Below are positions 51,316-60,355 of a stretch of DNA of 64,000 bases, one piece after another. The stretch lies in contig NZ_JBHTJO010000001.1 of the NCBI RefSeq assembly GCF_042676065.1, positions 2,604,001 to 2,668,000 on the forward strand. Reading direction: 5' to 3'. This DNA is from Methyloligella solikamskensis (GTDB lineage: Bacteria; Pseudomonadota; Alphaproteobacteria; Rhizobiales; Methyloligellaceae). Made by a program: the position numbers and the translations under genes. A model generated the notes under the pieces. The model made no database searches. It was not told the origin of the DNA and saw only the letters and a list, made by a program, of their open reading frames with translations. Numbering within the stretch: position 1 is the first letter of the stretch; every line of letters starts with the position of its first letter.

Positions 51316-52245
51316 ATGAGCATTATCGCAAGGCATTTTCCAGCCGGTCTGCTCCTGGCCGTTTCCCTGCTGATCGGCTCGCTTTCCGTAGCCCACGCCG
51401 GCAAGATCACGGTGGAGCACGCGAAGGGCACGACGACCCTGCCGAACACACCCGAGACGGTGCTGGTGTTCGACGTGGCCTCCCTCGACACGCTGGATGC
51501 GATCGGGGTCGATGTGGCCGGTGTGGCGGGCGGCTTCTTTCCCGGGCACCTCTCGAAATATGCCGACGACAAATATGAGAAGATCGGATCGCTGTTCGAG
51601 CCCGACTACGAGGCGGTGAACGCGGCGGAGCCCGATCTCATCATCACCGGCGGACGCTCCACAGCGGCCTATGGCGATCTTTCCGGCATCGCGCCGACCA
51701 TCGATCTCACAGTCGATCAGCACGACTATCTCGCAAGCGCAGTCGCCCATGCGGAGACTCTCGGGAAGATCTTCGGCAAGGAGGACGCGGTGAAGGAAAA
51801 GATCGCGGCGCTGGAGACCTCTGTAGAGGCACTGAAGACAGACGCGAAAGGAGCCGGCGACGCCCTGATCGTGCTCACCACCGGCGGCCATATGAGCGCC
51901 TACGGACCCGGCTCCCGCTTCGGCATGATCCACGACGAGTTCGGCATCCTACCGGCGGTCGACGACCTTGATCCCGCGGTGCACGGCCAGGCCATCTCGT
52001 TCGAGTTCATCTCCAAGATCGATCCGGAGTGGCTGTTCGTCATCGACCGGGATGCCGCCATCGAGCAATCCGGCCAGGCCGCCGCCAAGCTTCTGGACAA
52101 CGAGCTGGTACGCCAGACCACGGCCTGGAAGAAAGGCCAGGTGGTCTATCTCGATCCGGTGAACTGGTACCTGATCGGCAGCGGGCTCACGGCGCTCCAG
52201 AACCAGGTGGATGAAGTCTCCGCCGCCCTGACCGAGACGCGTTAG
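51316..52245 (+). CDS. Ferric-catecholate siderophore-binding protein (CeuE/FatB/VctP-like)
   Basis: 309-residue periplasmic binding protein. Signal peptide GLLLAVSLLIGSLSVAHA (no lipobox Cys). ITVEHAKGTTTLPNTPETVLVFD starts the fold; His223 in AVHGQ and Tyr285 in VNWYLIG have nearly the spacing of His227 and Tyr288 in Campylobacter CeuE, the pair that completes iron coordination of tetradentate catecholates. GAPTIDLT-type strand (IAPTIDLTV) and FVIDRDAAI also fit. First gene of a four-gene ABC operon behind CAGGAG. Confidence 0.92.
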   Translation: MSIIARHFPAGLLLAVSLLIGSLSVAHAGKITVEHAKGTTTLPNTPETVLVFDVASLDTLDAIGVDVAGVAGGFFPGHLSKYADDKYEKIGSLFEPDYEAVNAAEPDLIITGGRSTAAYGDLSGIAPTIDLTVDQHDYLASAVAHAETLGKIFGKEDAVKEKIAALETSVEALKTDAKGAGDALIVLTTGGHMSAYGPGSRFGMIHDEFGILPAVDDLDPAVHGQAISFEFISKIDPEWLFVIDRDAAIEQSGQAAAKLLDNELVRQTTAWKKGQVVYLDPVNWYLIGSGLTALQNQVDEVSAALTETR

Positions 52246-52257
52246 CCTCGCCTCCCG

Positions 52258-53217
52258 ATGCGCCTGCTCCTCGCCATCCTCGCCGTGTTCGGGCTCGCGA
52301 TCCTGAGCCTGTTCGTCGGGGTGGAGGATCTTTCGTTGGCCGCGCTGGTCTCCGGCAAGGAAGACAGCCACGCGCTCCTCATCTTGTTGGCAAGCCGCAT
52401 TCCCCGCACCATCGCGCTGGTGCTGGCGGGCATGTCCATGGCGGTCGCCGGCTACATCATGCAGATGCTGGCGCGGAACCGGTTCGTGGAGCCGTCGACG
52501 GCGGGCACGGTGGAGTCCGCCGGGCTTGGGATCCTGACCGTGATGATCATTGCGCCCGGCCTGCCGATCTTCGGCCGGATGATCGTCGCCACGCTCTTCG
52601 CCATCGCCGGGACGGCCTTGTTCCTGCGCATCATCCAGCAGATCCGAATCCGCTCGCCCTTCATCGTACCGCTGGTGGGTATCATGCTCGCCGGCATCAT
52701 CAGCTCGCTGACGACGTTTCTCGCCTATCGCTTCGACCTGCTGCAGTCACTGGGCGCCTGGATGACCGGCGACTTCTCCACCGTCCTGCGCGGCCGCTAC
52801 GAGCTTCTATGGATCTCGTTCGTGCTCACGGGCATCGCCTATTACGCGGCCGACCGCTTCACCGTGGCCGGCATGGGCGAAAACTTCACCACCAATCTCG
52901 GCATGAACTACGCCCGCGTCATGGCGCTCGGGCTCACCATCGTCTCCATGGTCACCGCCGTGGTGACGACCACCGTTGGCGTCATCCCCTTCGTCGGTCT
53001 GGTGGTGCCGAATATCGTGAGCCTCACCATGGGCGACAATGCACGGCGCTCCATTCCGTGGATCGGTCTGGTGGGCGCGCTGTTCGTGCTCTCCTGCGAC
53101 ATCATCGGGCGGATCGTCCGCTATCCGTACGAGATCCCGGTCGGCACCATTCTCGGCGTGGTCGGCAGCGCCGTCTTCCTCTATCTGCTCTTGCGACGGG
53201 GGCGGTGCCTTGCCTGA
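52258..53217 (+). CDS. Siderophore ABC transporter permease 1 (FatD/CeuB-like)
   Basis: 319-residue FecCD-type permease, about nine to ten helices. SRIPRTIALVLAGMSMAVAGYIMQMLARNRFVEPSTAG is the diagnostic N-terminal segment, and the coupling region GVIPFVGLVVPNIVSLTMGD is present. Twelve bases after the binding protein; the stop overlaps the second permease by 8 bases. Forms a heterodimer with the next gene product. Confidence 0.92.
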   Translation: MRLLLAILAVFGLAILSLFVGVEDLSLAALVSGKEDSHALLILLASRIPRTIALVLAGMSMAVAGYIMQMLARNRFVEPSTAGTVESAGLGILTVMIIAPGLPIFGRMIVATLFAIAGTALFLRIIQQIRIRSPFIVPLVGIMLAGIISSLTTFLAYRFDLLQSLGAWMTGDFSTVLRGRYELLWISFVLTGIAYYAADRFTVAGMGENFTTNLGMNYARVMALGLTIVSMVTAVVTTTVGVIPFVGLVVPNIVSLTMGDNARRSIPWIGLVGALFVLSCDIIGRIVRYPYEIPVGTILGVVGSAVFLYLLLRRGRCLA

Positions 53218-54193
53218 ACCGCGCCGACGCTCTCCCCTCCTCGTGGTGCTTCTGCTGGCCGGACTCGCAGTCGCGTGCGGCATCGCCTTCATGACGGTGG
53301 GCGCCAAGGGAAGCTGGGACTTCATCCTGCCCTTCCGCGGCACCAAGCTCGCCGGCATGGTGCTGGTCGGTTACTCGGTGGCGGTTTCCACGGTGCTGTT
53401 CCAGACCATCACCCAGAACCGCATCCTCACCCCGTCGGTGATGGGCTTCGATGCGCTCTACGTACTGATCCAGACCTGCCTGGTCTACTTCGTGGGGGCT
53501 GCGGGGCTGGCGGGCATCGATCCGCGCCTCCTCTTCTTTGTCGAGGTCGCCATCATGGTGACCTTCGCCGTGGCCCTGTTCCGCTGGCTGTTCTCGGGCC
53601 CGGTGCGGAGCATCTATCTCCTGATGCTGGTGGGGCTGGTGTTCGGGATCCTGTTCCGCAGTCTTTCGGCCTTCCTGCAACGAGTCATCGACCCCAACGA
53701 GTTCGTCGTGCTGCAGGGGCAGATCTTCGCCAGCTTCAATTCCATCAACGAGCAGCTTTTGCTCGTGGCCACGGTCGCGGTGATCGCCGTCTCCATCGTC
53801 GGCTGGCGGCTGATGCATACATTCGATGTGCTGGCGCTCGGGCGCGAAACGGCGGTCAATCTCGGAGTGAACTATCAGCGGACGGTGACGGTCATGCTGA
53901 TCCTGATCGCGATCCTCGTCTCGGTCTCCACGGCGCTGGTCGGCTCCACCGCGTTCCGCGGACCGGCCATGTTCTTCGGTCTGCTGGTCTCCAATCTCGC
54001 CTATCAGCTTGTGCCGACCCATCGCCATGTGTACTTGCTGCCGGCCGCCGCGCTGATCGCGATCATCTTCCTGGCCGGCGGGCAGACGGTGCTGGAGCAG
54101 GTCTTCGCGTTCGAGACTGCGCTTCCCATCGTGATCGAATTCCTGGGCGGTATCGTCTTCATCCTGCTCTTGCTTAGAGGATCGGCGCGATGA
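53210..54193 (+). CDS. Siderophore ABC transporter permease 2 (FatC/CeuC-like)
   Basis: 327-residue FecCD-type permease. FRGTKLAGMVLVGYSVAVSTVLFQTITQNRILTPSVMGFD is its family segment and STAFRGPAMFFGLLVSNLAYQLV the coupling part. The only suitable start is TTG at 53210, inside the end of permease 1, with GGGGGCGG upstream; the frame extends to 53039 but only as a shadow. Stop overlaps the ATPase start as ATGA. Confidence 0.9.
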   Translation: MPEPRRRSPLLVVLLLAGLAVACGIAFMTVGAKGSWDFILPFRGTKLAGMVLVGYSVAVSTVLFQTITQNRILTPSVMGFDALYVLIQTCLVYFVGAAGLAGIDPRLLFFVEVAIMVTFAVALFRWLFSGPVRSIYLLMLVGLVFGILFRSLSAFLQRVIDPNEFVVLQGQIFASFNSINEQLLLVATVAVIAVSIVGWRLMHTFDVLALGRETAVNLGVNYQRTVTVMLILIAILVSVSTALVGSTAFRGPAMFFGLLVSNLAYQLVPTHRHVYLLPAAALIAIIFLAGGQTVLEQVFAFETALPIVIEFLGGIVFILLLLRGSAR

Positions 54194-54948
54194 TCGAAGT
54201 CTCCAATGTTTCAAAGCGCTATGGCGACAGCGTCGTTGTCGACGACGTCTCCGTCCGATTGACTGCAGGCGGCATCACCTCGGTCATCGGCCCGAACGGG
54301 GCCGGCAAGTCGACGCTCGTTTCGATGATCAGCCGGCTGCTGCCCATGGATGGCGGCAAGGTGAGCGTGGACGGGCTGGATGTCACGGAGACGCCGGACG
54401 ACGTGCTTGCCCGGCATCTGTCGGTGCTGCGTCAGGACAACCAAATCGTGGCCCGGCTCACGGTGGCAGACCTCGTCGCCTTCGGCCGCTACCCCTACAC
54501 GAAGGGGCGGCTCACCATCGAGGACAAGAAGCATATCGACGATGCGCTGGGCTATCTGGAGCTTATACCCCTGGCGGACCGGTTTCTCGACGAGCTCTCC
54601 GGCGGGCAGCGCCAGCGCGCCTTCATCGCCATGGTGCTCTGCCAGGACACCGACTACGTGCTGCTCGACGAGCCGCTGAACAATCTCGACATGAAGCATG
54701 CGGTGGGGATGATGCGGCTGTTCAGAGAGGCGGCGGCGAAGTTCGGCAAGACCTTCGTGCTGGTGCTGCACGACATCAATTTCGCCTCCTGCTACTCCGA
54801 CCACATCGTCGCCATGCGGGATGGCCGGATCGCCTATCAAGGCACGCCGGACGAGATCATGGACCCGGCGGTGCTGCAGGATATCTACGACCTGCCCGTC
54901 GACGTACACGAGATCGGCGGCGACAAGATCGGTCTCTATTTCCGATAG
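54190..54948 (+). CDS. Siderophore ABC transporter ATP-binding protein (FatE/CeuD-like)
   Basis: 252-residue FepC-type ATPase. Walker A GPNGAGKST (34-42), Q-loop VLRQDNQIVARLTVADLV, signature LSGGQRQRAFIAMVL, Walker B DYVLLDEPLNNLDM and switch His in LVLHDINFAS. Last gene of the island on this strand, ending 14 bases before the convergent LOG gene. Confidence 0.95.
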   Translation: MIEVSNVSKRYGDSVVVDDVSVRLTAGGITSVIGPNGAGKSTLVSMISRLLPMDGGKVSVDGLDVTETPDDVLARHLSVLRQDNQIVARLTVADLVAFGRYPYTKGRLTIEDKKHIDDALGYLELIPLADRFLDELSGGQRQRAFIAMVLCQDTDYVLLDEPLNNLDMKHAVGMMRLFREAAAKFGKTFVLVLHDINFASCYSDHIVAMRDGRIAYQGTPDEIMDPAVLQDIYDLPVDVHEIGGDKIGLYFR

Positions 54949-54962
54949 GCCTTCCGCCGCGA

Positions 54963-55811
54963 TCAGACCTCGGGCAGCGGTGCCCGATCCAACACGCCGT
55001 GGGCGAGCATCACCTCCCAGGCTTCCTCGGCGCTGTCCACGAACTCGAACAGCTTCGCGTCCTCGCTTCCGATCATGTCGAACTCGGCCAGCGCCTCGAA
55101 ATTGACGATTGAACGCCAGTAGTCCCGGCAGAACAGGATCACGGGCATCATGGGCGGGTATTTGTGGGACTGGCGCAGGGTCAGAATCTCGAACAATTCG
55201 TCGAGGGTCCCGAAGCCGCCGGGGAAGACCGCGAGCGCATTGGCGCGCATGGCGAAATGCATCTTGCGGATGCCGAAATAGCGGAAGCGGAAGGTCAGCT
55301 CCGGGGTGATGAAGCGGTTCGGCTCCTGGGGCTCGGGCAGCGCAATGTTGAAGCCGATGGTCGGCGCTCCTGCCTCCGCCGCGCCCCGGTTTGCGGCTTC
55401 CATGATGCCGGGGCCCGCACCGGTGGCGATGACGTTGTGGCGGTCGCCCTCGATCGCCAGCGCCCCACCGCGTTCTGAGACGATCAATGCGAAGTGGCGC
55501 GCCTCTTCGTACCAGACCGACATTCGCTTCTTGTGCTCTGCCCGCTTCCGGCTTGCCTCGTCCTGGGCAGCCTTAAGCGCTTCTTCCGCCTGCTCCGGCG
55601 AAAGAACGCGATGGCTTCCGAAGACGACGACCGTCGAGGCGATCCCCTGTTTCTGCAGGGCGAGATCGGCCTTGCTGAACTCCAGCGCCAACCGCAGGGG
55701 CCGCATCTCATCGCTGCGGAGGAAGTCGAGATCCTCGAAGGCGAGACGGTGGGTTCTGCCTTTTTCTTCGCTTGCCTCTTCGTCGTCCAAGATGTCCTCC
55801 GGTCGGTTCAT
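54963..55811 (-). CDS. LOG-family nucleotide phosphoribohydrolase-like protein
   Basis: 282-residue Rossmann-fold protein of the LOG/TIGR00730 group, which removes the base from nucleoside 5'-monophosphates (cytokinin activation or nucleotide recycling). The nucleotide loop GAGPGIMEAANRG and catalytic PGGFGTLDE are present. An N-terminal acidic extension of ~60 residues precedes the fold, as in the longer bacterial subgroup. ATG at 55811 with GAGG 8 bases upstream; a longer frame to 55910 is unlikely. Divergent from aguA (274-base gap without other genes). Confidence 0.88.
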   Translation of the reverse strand: MNRPEDILDDEEASEEKGRTHRLAFEDLDFLRSDEMRPLRLALEFSKADLALQKQGIASTVVVFGSHRVLSPEQAEEALKAAQDEASRKRAEHKKRMSVWYEEARHFALIVSERGGALAIEGDRHNVIATGAGPGIMEAANRGAAEAGAPTIGFNIALPEPQEPNRFITPELTFRFRYFGIRKMHFAMRANALAVFPGGFGTLDELFEILTLRQSHKYPPMMPVILFCRDYWRSIVNFEALAEFDMIGSEDAKLFEFVDSAEEAWEVMLAHGVLDRAPLPEV

Positions 55812-56085
55812 CGCACGAGCCTCGCAGGCCTCGGCCTCGTAAGCAGAGGCAATGACAGGTCCGCTTCCGGCCTGCAACAGCGAGGGCCGCATGACGCAGT
55901 AGACCGCCATCGCCGGAACGGCCTATTCTCCGCGCCTCGATTTTCTTGATCCAACTCTCGGTGAGTTCGAAACGATCTATCCCACCCCAATAGCCTGCAC
56001 CCCATAGCCGTATGCCTTTCGATCGCTCCCGCAATCGGCGGAGCTTGATCCGGCTCCGGCAGGGCCAGCCCAAGGAGCGCACAGG

Positions 56086-57192
56086 ATGACCAGAACCCTG
56101 CAGTCGACGCCCGCCGCGGACGGCTTTCGCATGCCAGGCGAGTGGGAGCCCCATGCGGGAACGTGGATGCTCTGGCCGGAACGGCCGGACGTCTGGCGCC
56201 TGGGCGCCCTACCCGTCCGGCAAACCTTCGTGGAGGTGGTGAAGGCCATCGCCACCAGCGAGCCGGTGACCGTGGGCGTCTCGCCGCGGCAGTTCCTCAA
56301 TGCGCGCGCGGTGCTGCCGCCGGAGATTCGCGTCGTCGAGATCGCCAACAACGATATCTGGATGCGCGATTGCGGCCCGAGCTTCGTGACAAATGCCGAC
56401 GGCGAGGTCCGCGCGGTGGATTGGAAGTTCAATGCCTGGGGCGGTGTCGACGAAGGCGCCTATTTCCCCTGGGATCAGGACGAGCTGGTGCCCCAGAAGG
56501 TGGCCGAGATCGAGCAGGTCGACCGGTATGCGGCGCCCATGATTTTGGAGGGCGGCTCGATCCATGTGGACGGCGAAGGCACCCTGCTCACCACAGAAGA
56601 GTGTCTGCTGAACCCCAATCGCAATCCGAAGATGGACCGGGGTCAGATCGAGCACGTGCTCAAGGACTATCTCGGCATCGAGAAGATCATCTGGCTTGGC
56701 AAGGGCGTCTATAAGGACGAGACCGACGGCCATGTCGACAATCTCTGCTGCTTCATCCGGCCGGGCGTGGTCGCGCTGGCATGGACCGACGACAAGGACG
56801 ATCCGCAATACGAGATCTCTGCGGCCGCGTTCGAGCGCTTGTCCGAGGCGACGGACGCGAAGGGCCGTAAGCTGGAGATCCATAAGCTCCACCAGCCGAG
56901 CCCTCTGTTCATTACAGAGGAAGAAAGCTCAGGGATTGAAAGCGTGGAAGGCAGCATTACCCGCCAAACCGGCAACCGGCTGGCGGCGTCCTACATCAAT
57001 TTCTACATCGCCAACTCGGCCATCGTGATGCCGGGCTTCGGCGATCCGGCGGACGAGAAGGCGAAAGCGCAGCTCGAAGCGCTGTTCCCGGGGCGGAAGG
57101 TACTGCAGGTCCCGGGCCGCGAAATTCTACTGGGCGGCGGCAATATCCACTGCATCACACAGCAACAGCCGCGGGGCTCGAACGGTTCATAA
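56086..57192 (+). CDS. aguA: Agmatine deiminase
   Basis: 368-residue guanidino-group-modifying enzyme turning agmatine into N-carbamoylputrescine plus ammonia. Motifs: GEWEPHAGTWMLWPERPDVWR, NDIWMRDCGPSFV, WKFNAWGG, EGGSIHVDGEG, DGHVDNLCCF and the nucleophilic Cys in LLGGGNIHCITQQQPRG near residue 357. AAGGAG precedes the ATG. Supplies the putrescine route whose later enzymes are encoded at 59-64 kb; the partner N-carbamoylputrescine amidase is not in the window. Confidence 0.95.
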   Translation: MTRTLQSTPAADGFRMPGEWEPHAGTWMLWPERPDVWRLGALPVRQTFVEVVKAIATSEPVTVGVSPRQFLNARAVLPPEIRVVEIANNDIWMRDCGPSFVTNADGEVRAVDWKFNAWGGVDEGAYFPWDQDELVPQKVAEIEQVDRYAAPMILEGGSIHVDGEGTLLTTEECLLNPNRNPKMDRGQIEHVLKDYLGIEKIIWLGKGVYKDETDGHVDNLCCFIRPGVVALAWTDDKDDPQYEISAAAFERLSEATDAKGRKLEIHKLHQPSPLFITEEESSGIESVEGSITRQTGNRLAASYINFYIANSAIVMPGFGDPADEKAKAQLEALFPGRKVLQVPGREILLGGGNIHCITQQQPRGSNGS

Positions 57193-57341
57193 GCTGTGTA
57201 TTGTCGCTAAATCGACCTCATTGGCGCGCCGACCCCCTGCAACCAATGGTAAAGTTTCTCCACTGCCGGAGAGGACGGGCAATTTGATTCCCGCGCTTCC
57301 GGTTTAGACCGGACGCATCCGGATCGAGGGGGAGAAGCGGC

Positions 57342-58148
57342 ATGGTCACGTGGCGTGGTGCGCTGGCGGGGGCTCTCGCGCTCTGCTTAATGGGGGCTTC
57401 GGGAGCACAGGCCCAGGACAACAATCTTGCCCAGCAGGCGCAGAACCCGATCGCCAATCTGATTTCGGTCCCCTTCCAGAACAACACCAACTTCAATGTC
57501 GGGCCGTTCGGGGACGAGCAGAACGTCCTCAATATCCAGCCTGTCATCCCATTCAAGCTGAACGACGACTGGAATCTCGTCACCCGCTGGATCCTACCGG
57601 TGGTGTATCAGCCGCCGGTCTATCAAGGTGACGAGAGCGATTTCGGCCTGGGCAATTTCAACCCGAGCTTCTTCTTCGTCACCGAGGTCACTCCAAAGCT
57701 CATGGTCGGCGGCGGCCCGACCTTCCTGCTGCCGACCAACACGGATGCGAGCCTGGGCGTGGACAAGTGGGGCGCCGGGCCGACAGCCGCGGTGGTCTGG
57801 ACCCCGGGCAAATGGGTGGTCGGCGGTCTGGTGAACAACATCTGGTCGTTCGCCGGCGATTCGAGCGAGCCGGAAGTCAACCAGTTCCTGTTCCAGTATT
57901 TCGTGAACTACAACCTCAAGGACGGCTGGTACCTCACCTCGGCGCCGATCATCACCGCGGACTGGAACGCGCCGTCCGACGATCAATGGACGCTGCCGCT
58001 CGGCGGCGGTGTGGGCCGCGTGTTCAATATCGGCCACCAGCCCATGAACATGTCCCTCAGCGCCTACGACAACGTCATCGCGCCGGAAGGCGCGGCCGAC
58101 TGGCAGCTTCGCCTCCAGGTGCAGTTCCTCTTCCCGACGGGAGGGTGA
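57342..58148 (+). CDS. Predicted outer-membrane beta-barrel protein
   Basis: 268-residue protein with signal peptide (GALAGALALCLMGASGAQAQ) and barrel-like alternation of aromatic residues: NLVTRWILPVVYQPP, FNPSFFFVTEVTPKLMVGGGPTFLLPTN, WVVGGLVNNIWSF, and the closing LRLQVQFLFPTGG. Similar proteins are labelled neuromedin U or phenol-pathway (MetA-like) outer-membrane proteins; transport role unproven. GGGGGAGAAG precedes the ATG. Lies between aguA and the GntR gene, possibly expressed alone. Confidence 0.78.
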   Translation: MVTWRGALAGALALCLMGASGAQAQDNNLAQQAQNPIANLISVPFQNNTNFNVGPFGDEQNVLNIQPVIPFKLNDDWNLVTRWILPVVYQPPVYQGDESDFGLGNFNPSFFFVTEVTPKLMVGGGPTFLLPTNTDASLGVDKWGAGPTAAVVWTPGKWVVGGLVNNIWSFAGDSSEPEVNQFLFQYFVNYNLKDGWYLTSAPIITADWNAPSDDQWTLPLGGGVGRVFNIGHQPMNMSLSAYDNVIAPEGAADWQLRLQVQFLFPTGG

Positions 58149-58167
58149 GGCTTCCGGGAGGCGCGTC

Positions 58168-58872
58168 TTACGCGACAGAGCTGAGGAGAGCGTCTTCGCC
58201 GCGCAGATTGCTCTCGATGAGGGCGGCGCCTGCGCGGATGTCCCTCAGCAGCGCATCGACCAGCAGGGTCTCGTCGCGCTTTTCGAGCGCCCGCAGGATC
58301 ACCTTGTGATGATCGACCAGATAGTGGTCGCGGATCTTGTCGCCCGCCACACGCTGGCTCGGCCCCATCTGAAGCCACACGCTTTCGATGCAGTTCATGG
58401 CCGAGTGATACGGGTTCAGCTCGTAGAGTCCCTTGTGGAACTGCTGGTTCAGCACGATGAGATCGTCCACGGCGTCCTGATCGACCTTCTCGTCCATGCG
58501 CTGGTCGAGTGTCCGGAGCCGCGCGATATCGATATCGGAGACGTAGGGCAGCGCGCGGGTGGCAGCATGGGCCTCCAGGATCTCGCGGAGCGCAATGAGA
58601 TCCTCGAAGCGCTCAAGGGTCATCTCCGGGATCTTCATGCGGCGGTTGCCGAGAATCTCGATGGCGTGCTCGGAGCTGAGCCGCCGGATGGTTTCGCGGA
58701 TCGGGGTCGGGCTCATGCCGAGCGCGTCCGCAAGACCGCGCATGGTCAACTGAGTGCCCGGCGGAATGGCGCCGACCATGATGCAGTGGCGCAGCTTGAG
58801 ATAGCTCCGTTCCTGGGTGGTCAGGGTCGAGTCGACCTGCACATCTGCCAAAGCGGCCCGGTAGTCGGCCAT
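58168..58872 (-). CDS. GntR-family (FCD) regulator
   Basis: 234-residue regulator: N-terminal winged helix (LRHCIMVGAIPPGTQLTMRGLADALGMSPTPIRETIRRLSSE) and a C-terminal FCD ligand domain with the metal/ligand pattern LREILEAHAATRA, NQQFHKGLYE. ATG at 58872 with GGAGA upstream. Divergent from the puuA-like gene by 136 bases, so probably represses it and responds to a polyamine or its glutamyl conjugate. Possible operator features in the gap: TGACGTCA (58938-58945) and the near repeats GGTATC/GCTATC. Confidence 0.88.
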   Translation of the reverse strand: MADYRAALADVQVDSTLTTQERSYLKLRHCIMVGAIPPGTQLTMRGLADALGMSPTPIRETIRRLSSEHAIEILGNRRMKIPEMTLERFEDLIALREILEAHAATRALPYVSDIDIARLRTLDQRMDEKVDQDAVDDLIVLNQQFHKGLYELNPYHSAMNCIESVWLQMGPSQRVAGDKIRDHYLVDHHKVILRALEKRDETLLVDALLRDIRAGAALIESNLRGEDALLSSVA

Positions 58873-59008
58873 CAACAAAATCTCCAATGCGATCCTTCGG
58901 TGACGGAACCCCGGCGCAATTATCCGCCCGGCCATGTTGACGTCACGGCAAAATGGTATCACAAATGTAGAATAGCTATCAAAACAAAGAAAAAGAAATC
59001 AATAGGAT

Positions 59009-60355
59009 ATGGGATCGGACCCTAAAGCCTGGCTGGCGGAACGGCCGGAAATCGCCTCGATCTTTGCCTGTCTCTGCGATCTGAACGGAACGCTGCGGGG
59101 CAAATGGATGGCGGCCGAGCAGAGCTCAAAGCTGCTCTCCGGTGGCATTCGCATGCCGTTCTCCACCTTGAATGTCGATATCTGGGGCGCCGATATCGAG
59201 GGCAGTCAGTTCGTCTACGAGACGGGCGATGCGGACGGGGTCTGCTCCTATACGGGCCGGCCGCTGGTCGCCGCCGACTGGATGAGCCGCCCGGGCGCCA
59301 TGGCGCTTCTCTGGATGTCGCACGAGGACGGCACGCCCTTCCTGGGCGATCCGCGCCGGGCGCTGGCGGCGATCTGCGAACGGTACGAGGCCGCCGGTCT
59401 CAGCCCTGTCGTCGCCGGCGAGTTCGAGTTCTATCTGTTCGATCCGTCGGGGGCGCGCCCGATGCCGCCGATCTCGCCCGTCTCAGGCGACCGGCTCGAT
59501 GCCCACAATGCGATCTCCATCAGCGAGATGCAGCATTTCGAGGGCTTCCTGAACGACGTCTACGACTATTGCGGGAACCAGGATATCGGTCTCGACACGA
59601 CGATCTCCGAATACGGCTTCGGGCAGTTCGAAGTCAGCATGAAGCATATCGCCGATCCCCTCAAAGCGGCGGACGATGCGATCCTGTTCAAGCACATGGT
59701 CCGCGCCATCGCGCGCAAGCACGGTTTCGGCGCCACCTTCATGGCCAAGCCCTATGGCGACGATTCCGGGAGCGGGCTGCACTATCACGTCTCCATGCTG
59801 GATACGGACGGAGCCAACGTGTTCGACGACGGCAGCGCGGAAGGCTCCGAGACTCTGCGCCATGCGGTGGGCGGACTGCTGACGACCATGCAGGAATGCA
59901 TGCTCGCCTTCGCGCCCCACGAAAACTCCTACCGTCGCTTCCAGCCCGGCACCCATTCACCGGCCTCGGTCGGCTGGGGCTACGAGAACCGGACCGCGGC
60001 GGTGCGCATTCCCGGCGGCTCGGCCCAAGCGCGCCGGTTCGAACATCGCGTGGCCGGTGCGGACGCCAATCCCTATCTCGTGCTCGCAAGCATTCTGGGC
60101 GGCGCGCTTCTCGGCATCGAGCGCAAGCTAACCCCGCCGCCGCCCGTCGACGGCAACGCCTACGACGCCGATCTCCCACCCCTGGCCCAGGAGTGGGGGG
60201 CCGCGATCGAGGCGTTCAACGCAGGTTCCCATGTCATCGATATCTTCTCGCCGACCCTGCAGCGCATGTTCGTCGACTGCAAACGCCAGGAGCTGCACCG
60301 CTTCCGGCGAACGGTGACCGAGTTCGAACATCAGACCTATCTGGAAGTCGTGTAG
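59009..60355 (+). CDS. puuA: Gamma-glutamylpolyamine synthetase (PuuA-like, GS family)
   Basis: 448-residue glutamine-synthetase-family ligase joining glutamate to putrescine or another amine with ATP. Marks: LNGTLRGKWM, VAGEFEFYLFD, FMAKPYGDDSGSGLHYHVSM, FQPGTHSPASVGWGYENRTAAVRIPGGSAQ. The N-terminal adenylylation region of true GlnA is absent. Followed without gap by a PuuB-like oxidase (1-base overlap) and an amidotransferase, the PuuA-B-D order. The substrate amine is inferred from context, including aguA. Confidence 0.88.
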   Translation: MGSDPKAWLAERPEIASIFACLCDLNGTLRGKWMAAEQSSKLLSGGIRMPFSTLNVDIWGADIEGSQFVYETGDADGVCSYTGRPLVAADWMSRPGAMALLWMSHEDGTPFLGDPRRALAAICERYEAAGLSPVVAGEFEFYLFDPSGARPMPPISPVSGDRLDAHNAISISEMQHFEGFLNDVYDYCGNQDIGLDTTISEYGFGQFEVSMKHIADPLKAADDAILFKHMVRAIARKHGFGATFMAKPYGDDSGSGLHYHVSMLDTDGANVFDDGSAEGSETLRHAVGGLLTTMQECMLAFAPHENSYRRFQPGTHSPASVGWGYENRTAAVRIPGGSAQARRFEHRVAGADANPYLVLASILGGALLGIERKLTPPPPVDGNAYDADLPPLAQEWGAAIEAFNAGSHVIDIFSPTLQRMFVDCKRQELHRFRRTVTEFEHQTYLEVV

